NCBI RefSeq assembly: GCF_039535095.1
Contig: NZ_BAAAWN010000001.1
Span: forward strand, 2,170,001 to 2,234,000
DNA length: 64,000 nt
From: Arthrobacter ramosus
Lineage (GTDB): Bacteria; Actinomycetota; Actinomycetes; Actinomycetales; Micrococcaceae
Direction: 5' to 3'
Numbering within the stretch: the first letter of the stretch is position 1; each line of letters begins with the position of its first letter. This document shows positions 1 through 12,041 of the stretch, piece by piece. The translations under genes were made by a program, and so were the position numbers. The notes below the pieces were generated by a model that worked only from the letters and a program-made list of their open reading frames with translations, was not told where the DNA came from and did not search any database.

Positions 1-585
1 GAGTGTTACTTCCGCGCCAAGGGTGCGCAGGAGCCACACGTTGGAGCGGGCGACGCGGGAGTGCAGGACGTCGCCGGCGATGGCGACGCGCATGCCCGTG
101 AGGTCTGCGCCCGTGGACGCCGAGCCGTGCAATTTGGACCAGTGTCGGCGCATCGTGAACGCGTCCAGGAGAGCCTGCGTGGGGTGTTCATGGGTGCCGT
201 CCCCGGCGTTGATGACGGCGGCGTCGATCCAGTCGGTCGCGGCCAGGCGGTGCGGCGCCCCGGAAGCCCAGTGGCGGATGACTACGGCATCGGCCCCCAT
301 GGCTGCGAGGGTCTGCGCGGTGTCCTTGAGGGACTCGCCTTTCGAGACCGAGGAACCCTTGGCGGCGAAGTTGATGACGTCGGCGGAGAGCCGCTTCGCT
401 GCTGCCTCGAAGGAAATGCGGGTGCGGGTGGAGTCCTCGAAGAAGAGGTTGACCACGGTGCGGCCGCGCAGGGCGGGCAGCTTCTTGACCTCCCGGTCCC
501 CTACCGCCGCCATTTCCTCGGCGGTGTCCAGGATCCGGATGGCGTCCGCGGCACTCAGGTTCTCGGTGGAGAGCAGGTGTTTCAT
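1..585 (-). CDS. pyrB: Aspartate carbamoyltransferase catalytic subunit (partial, 3' end outside window)
   Basis: Transfers the carbamoyl group to aspartate in the first committed step of de novo pyrimidine synthesis, in the cytoplasm. The N-terminal 195 residues are present, starting [20 protein letters not shown]. The carbamoyl-phosphate loop [13 protein letters not shown] is clear, followed by KGESLKDT and the conserved HPTQALLD. The ATG at 585-583 overlaps the pyrR stop as ATGA, so the two genes are translationally coupled in a pyr operon. The C-terminal aspartate-binding half lies to the left of the window. Confidence 0.96.
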   Translation of the reverse strand, partial: MKHLLSTENLSAADAIRILDTAEEMAAVGDREVKKLPALRGRTVVNLFFEDSTRTRISFEAAAKRLSADVINFAAKGSSVSKGESLKDTAQTLAAMGADAVVIRHWASGAPHRLAATDWIDAAVINAGDGTHEHPTQALLDAFTMRRHWSKLHGSASTGADLTGMRVAIAGDVLHSRVARSNVWLLRTLGAEVTL

Positions 586-1163
586 GCGCCTGCCTCGATC
601 ACTACTTCATTGATGGGCTGACCATCCACGGAATCGAATTCTTCAAGGTGGACCCGGACTTTTTCCGAGGAAGACGTCGGCAGGTTCTTGCCGACGTGGT
701 CCGCGCGGATCGGCAGTTCGCGGTGCCCGCGGTCCACGAGGACGGCCAGGCGGACGATGCGTGGCCTGCCGAGGTCGATGATCGCGTCGAGGGCTGCCCG
801 GATGGTGCGTCCCGAGTACAGGACGTCATCGATAAGGACAACAACCTTGTTGTCGATGCCGGACAGCGGCAGCTTGGTGGGGTATGGAGGCCTGGCGGGC
901 TGGTGGGAAAGATCGTCTCGGAACATGGTGACGTCCAGCTGACCGACAATTGCGGAGGCGTTGACGGATGGATCCGCGGCGGCGATTTTTTCTGCCAGCC
1001 GAACCGCCAGCGGATAACCGCGGCGTGGGATGCCCAAAAGAACCAGATCCTGGGAACCCTTGTTGGCTTCGAGGATCTCGTGGGCGATACGAGTGAGCGC
1101 GCGGTCGATATCCGCGTGGTTGAGAACAACCCGGGACGGCACCGGCGCAGTGACTTCAGTCAT
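582..1163 (-). CDS. pyrR: Bifunctional pyr operon regulator / uracil phosphoribosyltransferase
   Basis: PyrR binds pyr mRNA in response to UMP and often has uracil phosphoribosyltransferase activity. The protein is 193 aa, the usual size. The PRPP-binding motif [10 protein letters not shown] lies near residues 111-120, with GIPRRGYP upstream. The ATG at 1163 is chosen over an in-frame start at 1190 because GGGGAG sits just upstream and the protein then begins [14 protein letters not shown] as in relatives. It is the first gene of the pyrR-pyrB unit, behind a separate promoter. The short leader shows no antiterminator/terminator pair, so control is more likely at translation than by Bacillus-type attenuation; that is inference. 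Confidence 0.95.
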   Translation of the reverse strand: MTEVTAPVPSRVVLNHADIDRALTRIAHEILEANKGSQDLVLLGIPRRGYPLAVRLAEKIAAADPSVNASAIVGQLDVTMFRDDLSHQPARPPYPTKLPLSGIDNKVVVLIDDVLYSGRTIRAALDAIIDLGRPRIVRLAVLVDRGHRELPIRADHVGKNLPTSSSEKVRVHLEEFDSVDGQPINEVVIEAGA

Positions 1164-1196
1164 CGCTCGTCTCCCCTTTCCCCGCCTCACGGGACG

Positions 1197-1225
1197 GAAT
1201 TAAAAAAGGAACATTTGCTCTTCAA
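1197..1225 (-). promoter_or_regulatory. Probable sigma70-type promoter of pyrR-pyrB
   Basis: On the minus strand a -35-like TTGAAG (1225-1220) and a -10-like TAATTC (1202-1197) are separated by 17 bases. Transcription would start a few bases downstream, giving a leader of roughly 30 nt before the pyrR ATG at 1163. The promoter lies directly after the nusB terminator, which supports an independent pyr unit. Prediction from sequence only. Confidence 0.5.
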
Positions 1226-1297
1226 AATTACCACAGGGGCGACGCCCGGCAGGCGCGCTCCGGAGCTGGGCGATGCGTTTTAGCTCACACCCCGGTA

Positions 1298-1346
1298 ATG
1301 CGAAGGGCCGGTGCCCACAGTTTCCTGTGGCACCGGCCCTTCGCAT
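1298..1346 (-). terminator. Strong hairpin terminator after nusB
   Basis: Two arms, 1298-1320 and 1325-1346, pair over about 22 bp with a single bulged base and a 4-nt TTTC loop. The stem core is GAAGGGCCGGTGCC. It lies just downstream of the nusB stop, closes the long alaS-to-nusB run, and insulates pyrR. Confidence 0.85.
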
Positions 1347-1360
1347 GCTTTCCGCGCCGC

Positions 1361-1771
1361 CTAAGCGAGCAGGGAAGGCTTCAGCGTCTGCAACCGTCCG
1401 AGGAGACCGTTGATGAACGCAGGAGATTCGTCGGTGGACATGACCTTGGCCAGTGCCACCGCTTCGCTGACGGCCACGCCGTCCGGGACGTCGTCGTTAT
1501 AGAGGAGTTCCCAGGCGCCGATCCGGAGGATGATGCGGTCGACCGCCGGCATCCGCTCCAGGGTCCAGCCCTGGGCGTAGGTCTGCAGGAACTCGTCGAT
1601 GGTGGGCTGCATGGCAACCACGCCTTCCACGATGTCCATTGTGTACGGGTTGATTACGAGGTCGGTCATTTCCCGGCGGGCCTTCAAGACCTCGAAAGCG
1701 GAGGCGGAACGCTGCTCCGCCTCGAACAGTACCTCGAGGGCCCTGCTACGGGCCTTACCACGGGCGCTCAC
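1361..1771 (-). CDS. nusB: Transcription antitermination factor NusB
   Basis: NusB pairs with NusE (S10) on boxA RNA and supports antitermination, mainly on rRNA operons. The 136-aa all-helical protein starts MSARGKARSRALEVLFEAEQ, the standard NusB opening, and carries VDRIILRIGAWELLY and VSEAVALAK in the C-terminal half. The GTG start at 1771 overlaps the efp stop in the pentamer TAGTG, as seen for many neighbours in this operon. A strong terminator follows. Confidence 0.96.
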   Translation of the reverse strand: MSARGKARSRALEVLFEAEQRSASAFEVLKARREMTDLVINPYTMDIVEGVVAMQPTIDEFLQTYAQGWTLERMPAVDRIILRIGAWELLYNDDVPDGVAVSEAVALAKVMSTDESPAFINGLLGRLQTLKPSLLA

Positions 1772-2334
1772 TAGTCGTTGACCCGGCCCAGGTAGCTGCC
1801 GTCGCGAGTGTCTACCTTGACCTTGGTGTTGTTCTCAACGAACAGGGGCACCTGGATCTCGTAGCCGGTCTCAAGGGTAGCTGGCTTGGTTCCAGCGGAG
1901 GAGCGGTCGCCCTGCAGGCCCGGCTCGGTGTAGGTGATTTCAAGGACAACGCTCGGGGGCAGCTCGATGTAGAGCGGGGTGCCCTCGTGGATGGCAATGT
2001 TGACCATCTGGTTTTCCAGCATGAAGTTGGTGGCGTCGCCTACCGTGGCACCGGAAACCGTGATCTGGTCGAAGTCCTGGGTGTCCATGAACACGAAGTC
2101 CGCGCCGTCCTGGTACAGGTACTGGTAGTCGCGGCGGTCAACCGTGGCAGTTTCGATCTTGAGGCCGGCGTTGAAGGTCTTGTCGACCACCTTGCCCGAC
2201 ATGACGTTGCGCATCTTCGTGCGCACGAACGCGCCGCCCTTGCCCGGCTTGACGTGCTGGAACTCAATGATGTTCCAGAGCTGGCCCTCGAGCTTCAGCA
2301 CGGTTCCGTTCTTGATGTCATTTGTGGTTGCCAC
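1771..2334 (-). CDS. efp: Elongation factor P
   Basis: EF-P enters the ribosomal E site and relieves stalling at polyproline. The protein is 187 aa, exactly the family size, beginning [10 protein letters not shown]. The GTG at 2334 is chosen because AGAGGA lies just upstream and the longer in-frame extension has no homology. The modification loop reads [10 protein letters not shown] with the tip lysine at about residue 32; no EpmA/EpmB-type modification gene is visible nearby. Polyproline stretches occur in products of this window (the 60.3-kb PEP-repeat protein is an extreme case), so EF-P dependence is plausible. Confidence 0.97.
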   Translation of the reverse strand: MATTNDIKNGTVLKLEGQLWNIIEFQHVKPGKGGAFVRTKMRNVMSGKVVDKTFNAGLKIETATVDRRDYQYLYQDGADFVFMDTQDFDQITVSGATVGDATNFMLENQMVNIAIHEGTPLYIELPPSVVLEITYTEPGLQGDRSSAGTKPATLETGYEIQVPLFVENNTKVKVDTRDGSYLGRVND

Positions 2335-2489
2335 TAGTATCCTCTGGTTTCTCTCACTGGTTCTAGCTACGCCTTCTGGCTCCAGCCGACTATGCCAAGC
2401 AGGCATGCCTTGACGGCAGCCAGCGCGTATTTATCAAAAATCCAAAGTCCATTCTACCGGCAAAATGCGCCACGCCTTCCGCGCCCTTG

Positions 2490-4661
<2,172 letters not shown>

Positions 4662-4662
<1 letters not shown>

Positions 4663-5861
4663 TAGTGGCCGACCGAGTCCAGGTTTGCCGGGATGCTGTC
4701 CAGGTAACCCCGAAGGTTTCGTGCGGTTTCAGCGACGGAGTCACCGCCGAACTTCTCAGCGACGGCTTCGGCCAGAACCAAGGCGACCATGGCCTCGGCA
4801 ACGACACCTGCAGCCGGGACGGCACAGACGTCGGAGCGCTGGTGGTGCGCTTTGGAGGCTTCACCGGTGCTGACGTCGATGGTCCTCAATGCACGCGGGA
4901 CGGTGGCGATGGGCTTCATGGCGGCGCGGACACGCAGGACTTCACCGATGCTCATGCCGCCTTCAATGCCACCGGCACGGTTGGTCTTGCGGACGATCCG
5001 GCCGGTCTCGTCCTTGACGATTTCATCGTGCGCGGCGGAGCCTCGGCGTGCCGCGGTCAGGAAGCCATCGCCGACTTCGACGCCCTTGATCGCCTGGATG
5101 CCCATCAGGGCGGCAGCCAGGCGGGAGTCGAGGCGGCGGTCCCAGTGCACGTAGCTACCGAGTCCCGGCGGAAGGCCGTAGGCGAGGACTTCGACAACAC
5201 CGCCGAGGGTCTCGCCTTCCTTGTGTGCTGCGTCAACCTCGGCCACCATGGCGTCGGAGGTCTCTCGATCGAAGCAACGCAAAGGATCGGCATCGAGGGC
5301 CAGAACGTCGGACGGCAGAGGCAGCGGACGGCCCTCGGGCACGGTCACGCTCGCGATGGATACGGTGTGGCTCACGAGCTCAATCCCAAGCTGCTTCAGG
5401 AATTGCGAGGCAACCGTACCCAAAGCGACACGCGTGGCCGTTTCCCGGGCGCTGGCGCGTTCCAGGACAGGGCGGGCCTCAGGGAATCCGTACTTCTGCA
5501 TGCCGGTGAAATCTGCATGTCCGGGGCGCGGACGGGTCAAGGGCGCGTTCCGGGCTTGGTCTGCGAGAAGCGCGGGGTCCACCGGGTCGGCAGACATGAT
5601 CTGCTCCCATTTGGGCCATTCGGTGTTGCCGATCTGGATCGCGACGGGGCCGCCCTGCGTCACGCCGTGCCTGACGCCGCCAAGGATGCTCACTTCGTCC
5701 TGCTCGAACTTCATCCGGGCGCCGCGGCCATAGCCGAGGCGGCGACGCGCCAGGGCGTCACGAATTTCCCCGCTGGTGAGTTCCACACCGGCGGGGACGC
5801 CTTCAACAATTCCGAGCAGTGCCGGGCCATGGGATTCACCGGCAGTCAACCAACGCAACAT
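4662..5861 (-). CDS. aroC: Chorismate synthase
   Basis: Makes chorismate from EPSP using reduced FMN, the last step of the common aromatic pathway. From the ATG at 5861 the protein is 399 aa and starts [20 protein letters not shown], the classic family N-terminus; a longer in-frame reading to 6065 would run into the aroE gene and is rejected. [17 protein letters not shown] and [13 protein letters not shown] are the other signature regions. It lies 29 bp after aroE and overlaps aroK by one base. Confidence 0.98.
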
Positions 5862-5890
5862 ATATCCAATCCTGCCATGTAAGGCCCTTA

Positions 5891-6760
5891 CTAGACCCGT
5901 CGGGGGAGCCCGACTGAGTCGCACATCACATCTATGACATCGGCGGTGACGTCGGCTCCGGAAAACAAGCGGATTTGCTCCACGGCTTGATAGAGCAACA
6001 TCTCGAGCCCTGGAACCACCACTCCGCCCCGCGAATGCCATGCTTCGGCAATGCGGCTGGGCCATGGATCGTAGGCGACATCGAGCAGGACACCCCAGTC
6101 ATCGTCGGGAAGCGTGTCGTCGTCGGGAAGCTGCTCGAGCCGCGCTGCGATGCCGTCCGCCGCCCGCGGCGGAAGTGTGGAGATCACCAGATCGGCTCCC
6201 GCCATGCCTTCAGCTGCTTCAGCCAGCGGCCGGAGGTGAATGGAAAGCCCGACGGCGGCTGCCGCGGCTTTCGCCTCGGCGGCCCGCCCGGCGTCGCGCA
6301 CGAAGACGTCAACGTGTTTCGAACCGAGCTCCCGAAGCGCTGCAATAGCCGCCGCGGATGTCCCGCCGCCACCAAGGACCGCGGACTTCGGCTGCTCCGT
6401 GACGCCTGCATTCCTGACGGCTTCCACGATGCCGGCCACATCCGTGTTGTGGCCGACCCGCCGCACGCCGTGCCCGGAGTCTTCAAAAGCAACCGTGTTG
6501 ATGACACCCAAGAACGCGCCGGCCCCGCGGACCTCGTCGACTTCGTCCACCATGGCGGTCTTGAGGGGCATGGTGACGGACAAACCGCACCAGTCGTCGC
6601 CGGCTTCAAGGCCCGCCATGAAGGCCGGGAGCCGCTCAACGGTTACGTCGATCGCCGAGTATTCAATGTCGAGCCCGAGCTTCGCGTAGGCCGCGCGGTG
6701 GAGTGCTGGTGACTTCGAGTGGCTGATGGGGTGCCCAAGTACGGCAGCACGTCTACTCAC
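5891..6760 (-). CDS. aroE: Shikimate dehydrogenase
   Basis: Reduces 3-dehydroshikimate to shikimate with NADPH. The shikimate-binding motif SHSKSPALH is at the N-terminus, the catalytic lysine in VTMPLK, the NTDVAG motif follows, and the Rossmann glycine loop is GGGGTSAAA. Starting at the GTG of 6760 gives about 289 aa. This GTG overlaps the mltG stop in GTGA, which supports it over the longer frame. The adjacency mltG-aroE is common in Actinobacteria. Confidence 0.95.
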   Translation of the reverse strand: MSRRAAVLGHPISHSKSPALHRAAYAKLGLDIEYSAIDVTVERLPAFMAGLEAGDDWCGLSVTMPLKTAMVDEVDEVRGAGAFLGVINTVAFEDSGHGVRRVGHNTDVAGIVEAVRNAGVTEQPKSAVLGGGGTSAAAIAALRELGSKHVDVFVRDAGRAAEAKAAAAAVGLSIHLRPLAEAAEGMAGADLVISTLPPRAADGIAARLEQLPDDDTLPDDDWGVLLDVAYDPWPSRIAEAWHSRGGVVVPGLEMLLYQAVEQIRLFSGADVTADVIDVMCDSVGLPRRV

Positions 6761-8382
6761 ACGCACCGTCCCGCGTTGGCCGCACACCACGCGTTGTACT
6801 GGTCAACGTACTTGAGGTGTTCCGCCAGCGTGCTGGAGAACTTGGTTTCCTTGGTGTCGAGGTTGATGGTTACCCAATAGAGGTAATTGTTGGCCGTCGG
6901 CTTCGCGGCAGCATCGATCGCCGTCTTGCCGGGTGAACCAATGGGGCCGACCGGAAGGCCTACGTTGGCGTAGGTGTTGTAGGGGTTGCTCTTGTCAGCC
7001 TTCTGGGCATCGGTCAGGTGGAAGGTCTTGGTACCCAGGCCGTAGGTAACGGTGGCATCCGACTGGATGAGCCCGTTCGTCTCGGTGTTGCCCGGCTTGA
7101 GCCTGTTGTAGATGGCGCCGGCCACGTTGCCGTAGTCGGCCTGGCCGCCTTCGGCCTGCACGATGCTGGCCACCGTGATGGTCTGGTACTGCTTGGCGGG
7201 ATCCGTGACGCCCTGGGCCTTGAGCTCATCGGTGGTGGCCGTGACGAGCTTCTGGAGTATGTCCTTGGCAGAGGTTCCAAGGGGGAAACGGTACTCCCCC
7301 GGCGCCAGGAAGCCTTCCAGGTTCTTTGCCGGGGCAGGGACGCCGAACTGGGCCGGTGAGTCGCTGAGCGCCTTCAAGTCGGACAAAGGTATGCCCGAAC
7401 CCTTGGAGATCGCATCAAGGGATTCACCGATTCGCAATCCTGCACTCAGCGCGAAGTACATGACCTTGGAAGAATCCTTGCCGAGGAGCACATTCACCGC
7501 ATCGGAGGTCTTCATTTGCGTTTTGAAGGTGAAATCACCGGGTGAGAGTTCACCCCCGGCAGCAGTGAAGGCCGCCACGAAAGTATCCGCGTCGGCAATG
7601 ACGTGCTGGCTCTGAAGGTTGGTCGCGACCAGTTTGGGGCCGGAGCCCGGGGCCACAGTGATGGTGACCGAGCCGGTGCCCGGGCCAGGGTAGTCGCTGA
7701 CCTTGTCCATCCCGAGCAATGGCTTCAGGAATTGCGCCCCAACGGCAACCGCTGCGACGAACACCGTGAGGGTGAGCAGGAGCGCGACAAGACGGCGGCG
7801 CCTGCGGACCTTCTTCGAGCGGGCCTTTGGCACAGGAGTCGCAGTTGCCATGAGGTCATGGGCGTCGTGCTCATCATGGACTTCGTAGTCGAACTGGGGA
7901 TCGTGGTGCTCATAACCTTCGTCATGGGCCTGCAGTTCGTGGAACTCGTCACCGTGTGCGACATCGAAGCTGTGAACAGGGTCATGTTCCACGGCATCAG
8001 GGTGCAGAGCATCGTGCTCGACGCCCGGCTCCGCTGTGTCGAAGGGCTGCACTGTGTCGAAGGGCTGCGTGAGGTCTTCATGCGAAGCATCGTGCTGCTG
8101 CACGTCCTCTTCGGGCTGGACCGTTTCGCTGTGCACACCTTCGTCGTAGAGGCCAGAGGCGTGGGTGGTCGCTTCCTGGGCCGCCGGCGCGTAGTCGGGG
8201 ACGTATGCCGGCTGCGGCTTCGGGACCGCGACAGGTTCAAAATGGACAGGCACAGGTGGTGGCAGTACCTCCTGGTTCTGCGTCTCCAGGAAGCGTTCCC
8301 TGGCACGGATTTCACGACGAGTCAGGGGCTGGGTACGGCCTTCTGCTGCGTCGTCGGAGGGGTCGTTGTTGACCGGGCTCAC
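6757..8382 (-). CDS. mltG: Endolytic transglycosylase MltG with a histidine-rich acidic N-terminal region
   Basis: MltG cleaves nascent glycan strands at the inner membrane and sets their length. A single membrane segment lies at about residues 197-218 after an RRRRR stop-transfer-like stretch. The outer part has the YceG fold, with the catalytic glutamate in ASIVQAEGG (near residue 408) and the GLIQSDATVTY and NTYANVGLPVGPI motifs. The cytoplasmic first 190 residues are unusual: very rich in Asp, Glu and His, with about 15 histidines between residues 84 and 175. Total 541 aa is longer than the usual 340-400. It overlaps both ruvX and aroE by four bases. Confidence 0.94.
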   Translation of the reverse strand: MSPVNNDPSDDAAEGRTQPLTRREIRARERFLETQNQEVLPPPVPVHFEPVAVPKPQPAYVPDYAPAAQEATTHASGLYDEGVHSETVQPEEDVQQHDASHEDLTQPFDTVQPFDTAEPGVEHDALHPDAVEHDPVHSFDVAHGDEFHELQAHDEGYEHHDPQFDYEVHDEHDAHDLMATATPVPKARSKKVRRRRRLVALLLTLTVFVAAVAVGAQFLKPLLGMDKVSDYPGPGTGSVTITVAPGSGPKLVATNLQSQHVIADADTFVAAFTAAGGELSPGDFTFKTQMKTSDAVNVLLGKDSSKVMYFALSAGLRIGESLDAISKGSGIPLSDLKALSDSPAQFGVPAPAKNLEGFLAPGEYRFPLGTSAKDILQKLVTATTDELKAQGVTDPAKQYQTITVASIVQAEGGQADYGNVAGAIYNRLKPGNTETNGLIQSDATVTYGLGTKTFHLTDAQKADKSNPYNTYANVGLPVGPIGSPGKTAIDAAAKPTANNYLYWVTINLDTKETKFSSTLAEHLKYVDQYNAWCAANAGRCV

Positions 8383-8969
8383 AATTGTCTTCCCCTCGTT
8401 GGAGAGTGTGGATCAATGCCGGAGGCCGGCAGCGGCGCACTGGCACCGTCAATGTGTTGGGGTGGCATCGGCGCCTGCACGCGCCTGCCCACATCCGCAC
8501 CTCTGGCTTTTTGCATGTCGATCGCGTGCTGCAGAATTCCGGCAGCGGCAACCTGATCCACCACTTTACGATGATCCTTGCTGCTCATGCCAGCTTCATG
8601 GAGATTGCGGTGGGCCGTCACGGTACTGAGCCGCTCGTCCACCATGTTGACTGGAACCTCGAGTCCGCGGCGCTGTAAGTGGGCCGCCAGCAACTCCGCG
8701 TAGTCGGTGGCCATGACGGCAGAAGTGTGTTCTTCACCCTTCATCGTGCGCGGCAGCCCGACGAAGATCTGGACTACGCCGAGCTCCGCGACGTGCCGGA
8801 CAATGACCCCGATGTCGGAATTCTTCTTGGCGTCCCGGCTTACCGTCTTGAACGGAGTGGCCAGGATCCCATCCGGATCGCAGATGGCTACTCCCACACG
8901 GACGGTGCCGACGTCCACCCCCAGTTTGATGCCCCTGGGGTAGTCGTCGTTGCTCGCAATGGCCTCCAA
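8379..8969 (-). CDS. ruvX: Putative pre-16S rRNA nuclease / Holliday junction resolvase-like protein
   Basis: YqgF/RuvX family RNase H-fold nuclease that finishes the 5' end of 16S rRNA in E. coli. LGVDVGTVRVGVA supplies the first catalytic Asp, FVGLPRTMKG and VDERLSTVTA the others, and KVVDQVAAAGILQ the last conserved block. At 196 aa it exceeds the usual 140-150; the extra 40-odd residues form a low-complexity C-terminal tail. Coupled to mltG by ATGA and 2 bp from the alaS stop. Confidence 0.93.
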   Translation of the reverse strand: MEAIASNDDYPRGIKLGVDVGTVRVGVAICDPDGILATPFKTVSRDAKKNSDIGVIVRHVAELGVVQIFVGLPRTMKGEEHTSAVMATDYAELLAAHLQRRGLEVPVNMVDERLSTVTAHRNLHEAGMSSKDHRKVVDQVAAAGILQHAIDMQKARGADVGRRVQAPMPPQHIDGASAPLPASGIDPHSPTRGRQL

Positions 8970-8971
8970 AA

Positions 8972-11650
8972 TCAGCGCTTGGCGATCGCGTCCACAACGG
9001 CCGCGAGGGCCGGTGCGATCTTCGCGGCGTCAGTTCCGCCGCCTTGGGCGACATCGTCCTTGCCGCCGCCGCCACCACCGAGGATTCCTGCAGCCACGCG
9101 GACGAGGGCGCCGGCCTTGACGCCCGCTTCACGCGCGGCCTCGTTGGTGGCCACGATGATGACGGGACGGTCGTTGCTGACACCGGCCACGGCAACCGTG
9201 GAAGCGTCGGAGCCGAGCCGGTTGCGCAGGTCCATGGCGAGGCTGCGGAGGTCGTCCGCTCCCCCGACCTGGCCGGCGTCGTGCGCCACTACCCGGACGC
9301 CTCCGGCATCCCGGGCCGTGGCAACCAGGTTCGCAGCGGCTGCCGTCAGCTGTTCCTTGCGGAGGCGGTCGAGTTCCTTTTCCGTCGCCTTGAGCTTAGC
9401 CAAGGTGCTGGAGATCCGGTCTGCCAACTGGCCCGAGGGGACCTTGAGCATTTCCGTGAGCTCGGTGACCAAGGCGCGCTCGGCTGCGAGGTGCCGGAAG
9501 GCGTCGAGACCGACGAAAGCTTCCACGCGGCGGTTTCCCGAACCGACGGACTGTTCGCCGAGCAGCGACAGGCTCCCGATGAGGGAGGTGTTGGCCACAT
9601 GGGTGCCACCGCAGAGTTCGCGGGACCATGCGCCGTCGATCTCCACAACGCGGACTTCGCTGCCGTAGTTCTCGCCGAAGAGGGCCATGGCGCCGAGCGC
9701 TTTCGCCTCAGCGAGGCCCATCACCTTGGTGTCCACCCGGAAGTTGTTGCGGATGGCGATGTTCGAGACCTCTTCGATCTCGGACTTCGTGGCCGCACTC
9801 AGTCCCTCGCCCCAGGCGAAGTCGAAGCGCAGGTAGCCGGCCTTGTTGAAGGAGCCACGCTGGGTGGCTTCCGGGCCGAGGATCTGGTGCAGGGCGGCGT
9901 GCACGATGTGTGTGCCCGTGTGGGCCTGCTCTGCGGCGTGGCGGCGTTCGCGGTCGACGGCGGCGCGCACCAAAGCGTCCGAGGCGATCTCGCCTTCGCG
10001 GACGATCGCCTTGTGGACGCTCAGGCCCTTCACAGGGCGCTGGACGTCGAGGACCTCGACGACGAAACCGTCGCCGGTGATGAGGCCCTTGTCGGCCGAC
10101 TGGCCACCGGCTTCGGCATAGAACGGTGTTTCGTTGAGCACGAGCTCGATTTCGTCGCCCGTGGATGCGTGGGCAACACGCCGGCCGGAGCTGACGATGC
10201 CGCGGACGCGGGCCTCGCCTTCCAGCTCGGTGTAGCCCGTGAAGATGGTCTCGCCTTCGGCCAGGAGCTCCTGGAAGGCTGAGACATCGGCGTGTCCACC
10301 CTTCTTGGACTTGGCATCCGCCTGGGCGCGCTGACGCTGTTCGAGCATGAGGCTGCGGAACTCGGCTTCGTCAACCTTCAAACCGGCTTCCTCGGCCATT
10401 TCGAGGGTCAGATCGATCGGGAACCCGTAAGTGTCGTGCAAGGCGAAGGCATCTTCGCCGGACAGCGGCTTGCCGGCCGCCTTGGAGAGCACCACGGCTT
10501 CTTCAAGGCGCGCAGTGCCGGAGGCGATGGTGCGCAGGAAGGCTCTTTCTTCGGCATAGGCGATGCGGCTGATGCGGTCGAAGTCGGTCTCCACCACGGG
10601 GTAGACGCCCTTCATGGCGTCGCGGGAAGCCGGAAGCAACTGCGGGAGGCAAGCTTCTTCGACCCCGAGGAGGCGCATCGCACGGACGGCACGACGGATG
10701 AGCCGACGCAGGACGTAGCCGCGGCCTTCGTTGGACGGGGACACGCCGTCGGAGATCAGCATGAGGGCCGAACGGATGTGGTCGGCAACGACGCGCATCC
10801 GGACATCGTCCGTGTGGTGCGGGTCGTCAGCTGACTCGGCAGAGGTGTACTCCTTGCCGGAAAGGGCTGCGGCCTTGTCGATGACAGGACGGACCTGGTC
10901 CGTTTCGTACATGTTTTCAACGCCCTGCAGGATCATCGCAAGGCGCTCCATGCCGAGGCCGGTGTCGATGTTCTTCTTGGGCAGCTCGCCGGCGATGTCG
11001 AAGTCCACCTTCGAGCGGACATTCTCGATCTGGTACTGCATGAACACGAGGTTCCAGATTTCGACATAGCGGTTTTCGTCCGCGATGGGACCGCCTTCGG
11101 CGCCATAGGCCGGGCCGCGGTCGTAATAGATTTCCGAGCACGGGCCGGCAGGACCAGGCTGTCCGGTGGACCAGTAGTTGTCCGCCTTCCCCATCCTTTG
11201 GATGCGCGAGGCGGGGATGCCCGTGTTCTTGAGCCACAAATCCTGGGCTTCGTCGTCTTCTTCGTAGACGGTCACCCAGAGGCGCTCAACGTCCAGCCCA
11301 TAGCCGCCGTCGTCGACGCTCTTGGTGAGCAGTTCGAAGGCGAACTTGATGGCGTCTTCCTTGAAGTAGTCCCCGAAAGAGAAGTTTCCGCACATCTGGA
11401 AGAACGTCCCGTGGCGGGCGGTCTTGCCCACTTCCTCGATGTCGCCGGTGCGGATGCACTTCTGGACGCTCGTGGCGCGGTCGAAGGGCGGTTCCTCGCG
11501 GGCGGTGAGGTAAGGAATGAAGGGAACCATGCCGGCCACAGTGAAGAGCAGGGAAGGGTCGCTGGATACGAGCGACGCTGAGGGGACGGCGGTATGGCCC
11601 TTGCTGACAAAAAAGTCCACCCAGCGTTTGGTGATCTCCTGCGACTTCAT
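8972..11650 (-). CDS. alaS: Alanyl-tRNA synthetase
   Basis: Charges tRNA-Ala and edits Ser/Gly mischarging. From the ATG at 11650 (MKSQEITKRWVDFF) the protein is 892 aa, full length. Class II motifs lie in the first 250 residues; the editing domain has HTGTHIVH at about residue 577 and CGGTHVANTS at about 681, which together give the zinc ligands. The C-terminal part ends in a coiled coil and the glycine-rich GGGGGGKDDVAQGGG of the C-Ala domain. In-frame codons upstream to 11716 are not conserved. No T-box-like leader was seen. Confidence 0.98.
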   Translation of the reverse strand: MKSQEITKRWVDFFVSKGHTAVPSASLVSSDPSLLFTVAGMVPFIPYLTAREEPPFDRATSVQKCIRTGDIEEVGKTARHGTFFQMCGNFSFGDYFKEDAIKFAFELLTKSVDDGGYGLDVERLWVTVYEEDDEAQDLWLKNTGIPASRIQRMGKADNYWSTGQPGPAGPCSEIYYDRGPAYGAEGGPIADENRYVEIWNLVFMQYQIENVRSKVDFDIAGELPKKNIDTGLGMERLAMILQGVENMYETDQVRPVIDKAAALSGKEYTSAESADDPHHTDDVRMRVVADHIRSALMLISDGVSPSNEGRGYVLRRLIRRAVRAMRLLGVEEACLPQLLPASRDAMKGVYPVVETDFDRISRIAYAEERAFLRTIASGTARLEEAVVLSKAAGKPLSGEDAFALHDTYGFPIDLTLEMAEEAGLKVDEAEFRSLMLEQRQRAQADAKSKKGGHADVSAFQELLAEGETIFTGYTELEGEARVRGIVSSGRRVAHASTGDEIELVLNETPFYAEAGGQSADKGLITGDGFVVEVLDVQRPVKGLSVHKAIVREGEIASDALVRAAVDRERRHAAEQAHTGTHIVHAALHQILGPEATQRGSFNKAGYLRFDFAWGEGLSAATKSEIEEVSNIAIRNNFRVDTKVMGLAEAKALGAMALFGENYGSEVRVVEIDGAWSRELCGGTHVANTSLIGSLSLLGEQSVGSGNRRVEAFVGLDAFRHLAAERALVTELTEMLKVPSGQLADRISSTLAKLKATEKELDRLRKEQLTAAAANLVATARDAGGVRVVAHDAGQVGGADDLRSLAMDLRNRLGSDASTVAVAGVSNDRPVIIVATNEAAREAGVKAGALVRVAAGILGGGGGGKDDVAQGGGTDAAKIAPALAAVVDAIAKR

Positions 11651-11770
11651 TAGCTGATTACTTACCCTTCTCAATTCACTGCACATGAGTTTGTGCGCGG
11701 TTCTGGCATGTGCCATTGCCGCAGCTTCTAATTCTGCCCTGTTGACGGCCGCTTGGGCGAACCGCGGCTC

Positions 11771-12001
11771 CTAACGGCTGCCGGCGTCGGACTCTGAGAT
11801 GCCGAGCGCGGCCCTGAGGTCGACTTCGCGTTCGTTCATTCCGGCGCGCACGGCGTCGGCGAAGTCGTACACGCCGTCGGCCAGTCGCGCTACGGCGCGG
11901 TTCAGGCCTTCGGGGCCAACAGCGGCCTGTGCTTGGGTGATCTTGCGGAAGGCGATGACTCCGATTGCCACGCCGATCCCCATCCAGACAATTCTTTTCA
12001 C
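11771..12001 (-). CDS. Small membrane protein, DUF6167-like
   Basis: A 76-aa protein beginning VKRIVWMGIGVAIGVIAFRK with one N-terminal membrane helix, then an amphipathic tail (GLNRAVARLADGVYDFADAVRAGMNEREVDLRAAL). The GTG at 12001 is chosen because AGGA precedes it at good spacing; the longer open frame overlaps the upstream gene and is arginine- and proline-rich noise. It follows the DUF948 gene closely and precedes alaS, a conserved actinobacterial arrangement. Function unknown. Confidence 0.8.
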   Translation of the reverse strand: MKRIVWMGIGVAIGVIAFRKITQAQAAVGPEGLNRAVARLADGVYDFADAVRAGMNEREVDLRAALGISESDAGSR

Positions 12002-12041
12002 GGTTTTCCTGACATACGACGATCGTGACTTACGAACGGAT

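Noticed and set aside
4665..5882. Long open frame on the plus strand opposite aroC (405 codons)
   Set aside because: It is the GC-driven shadow of aroC, with no recognisable domain; the minus strand has the full chorismate synthase motifs.
11651..11770. T-box or other riboswitch upstream of alaS (also checked upstream of thrS)
   Set aside because: No T-box consensus, specifier stem or terminator/antiterminator pair could be found in these short leaders.
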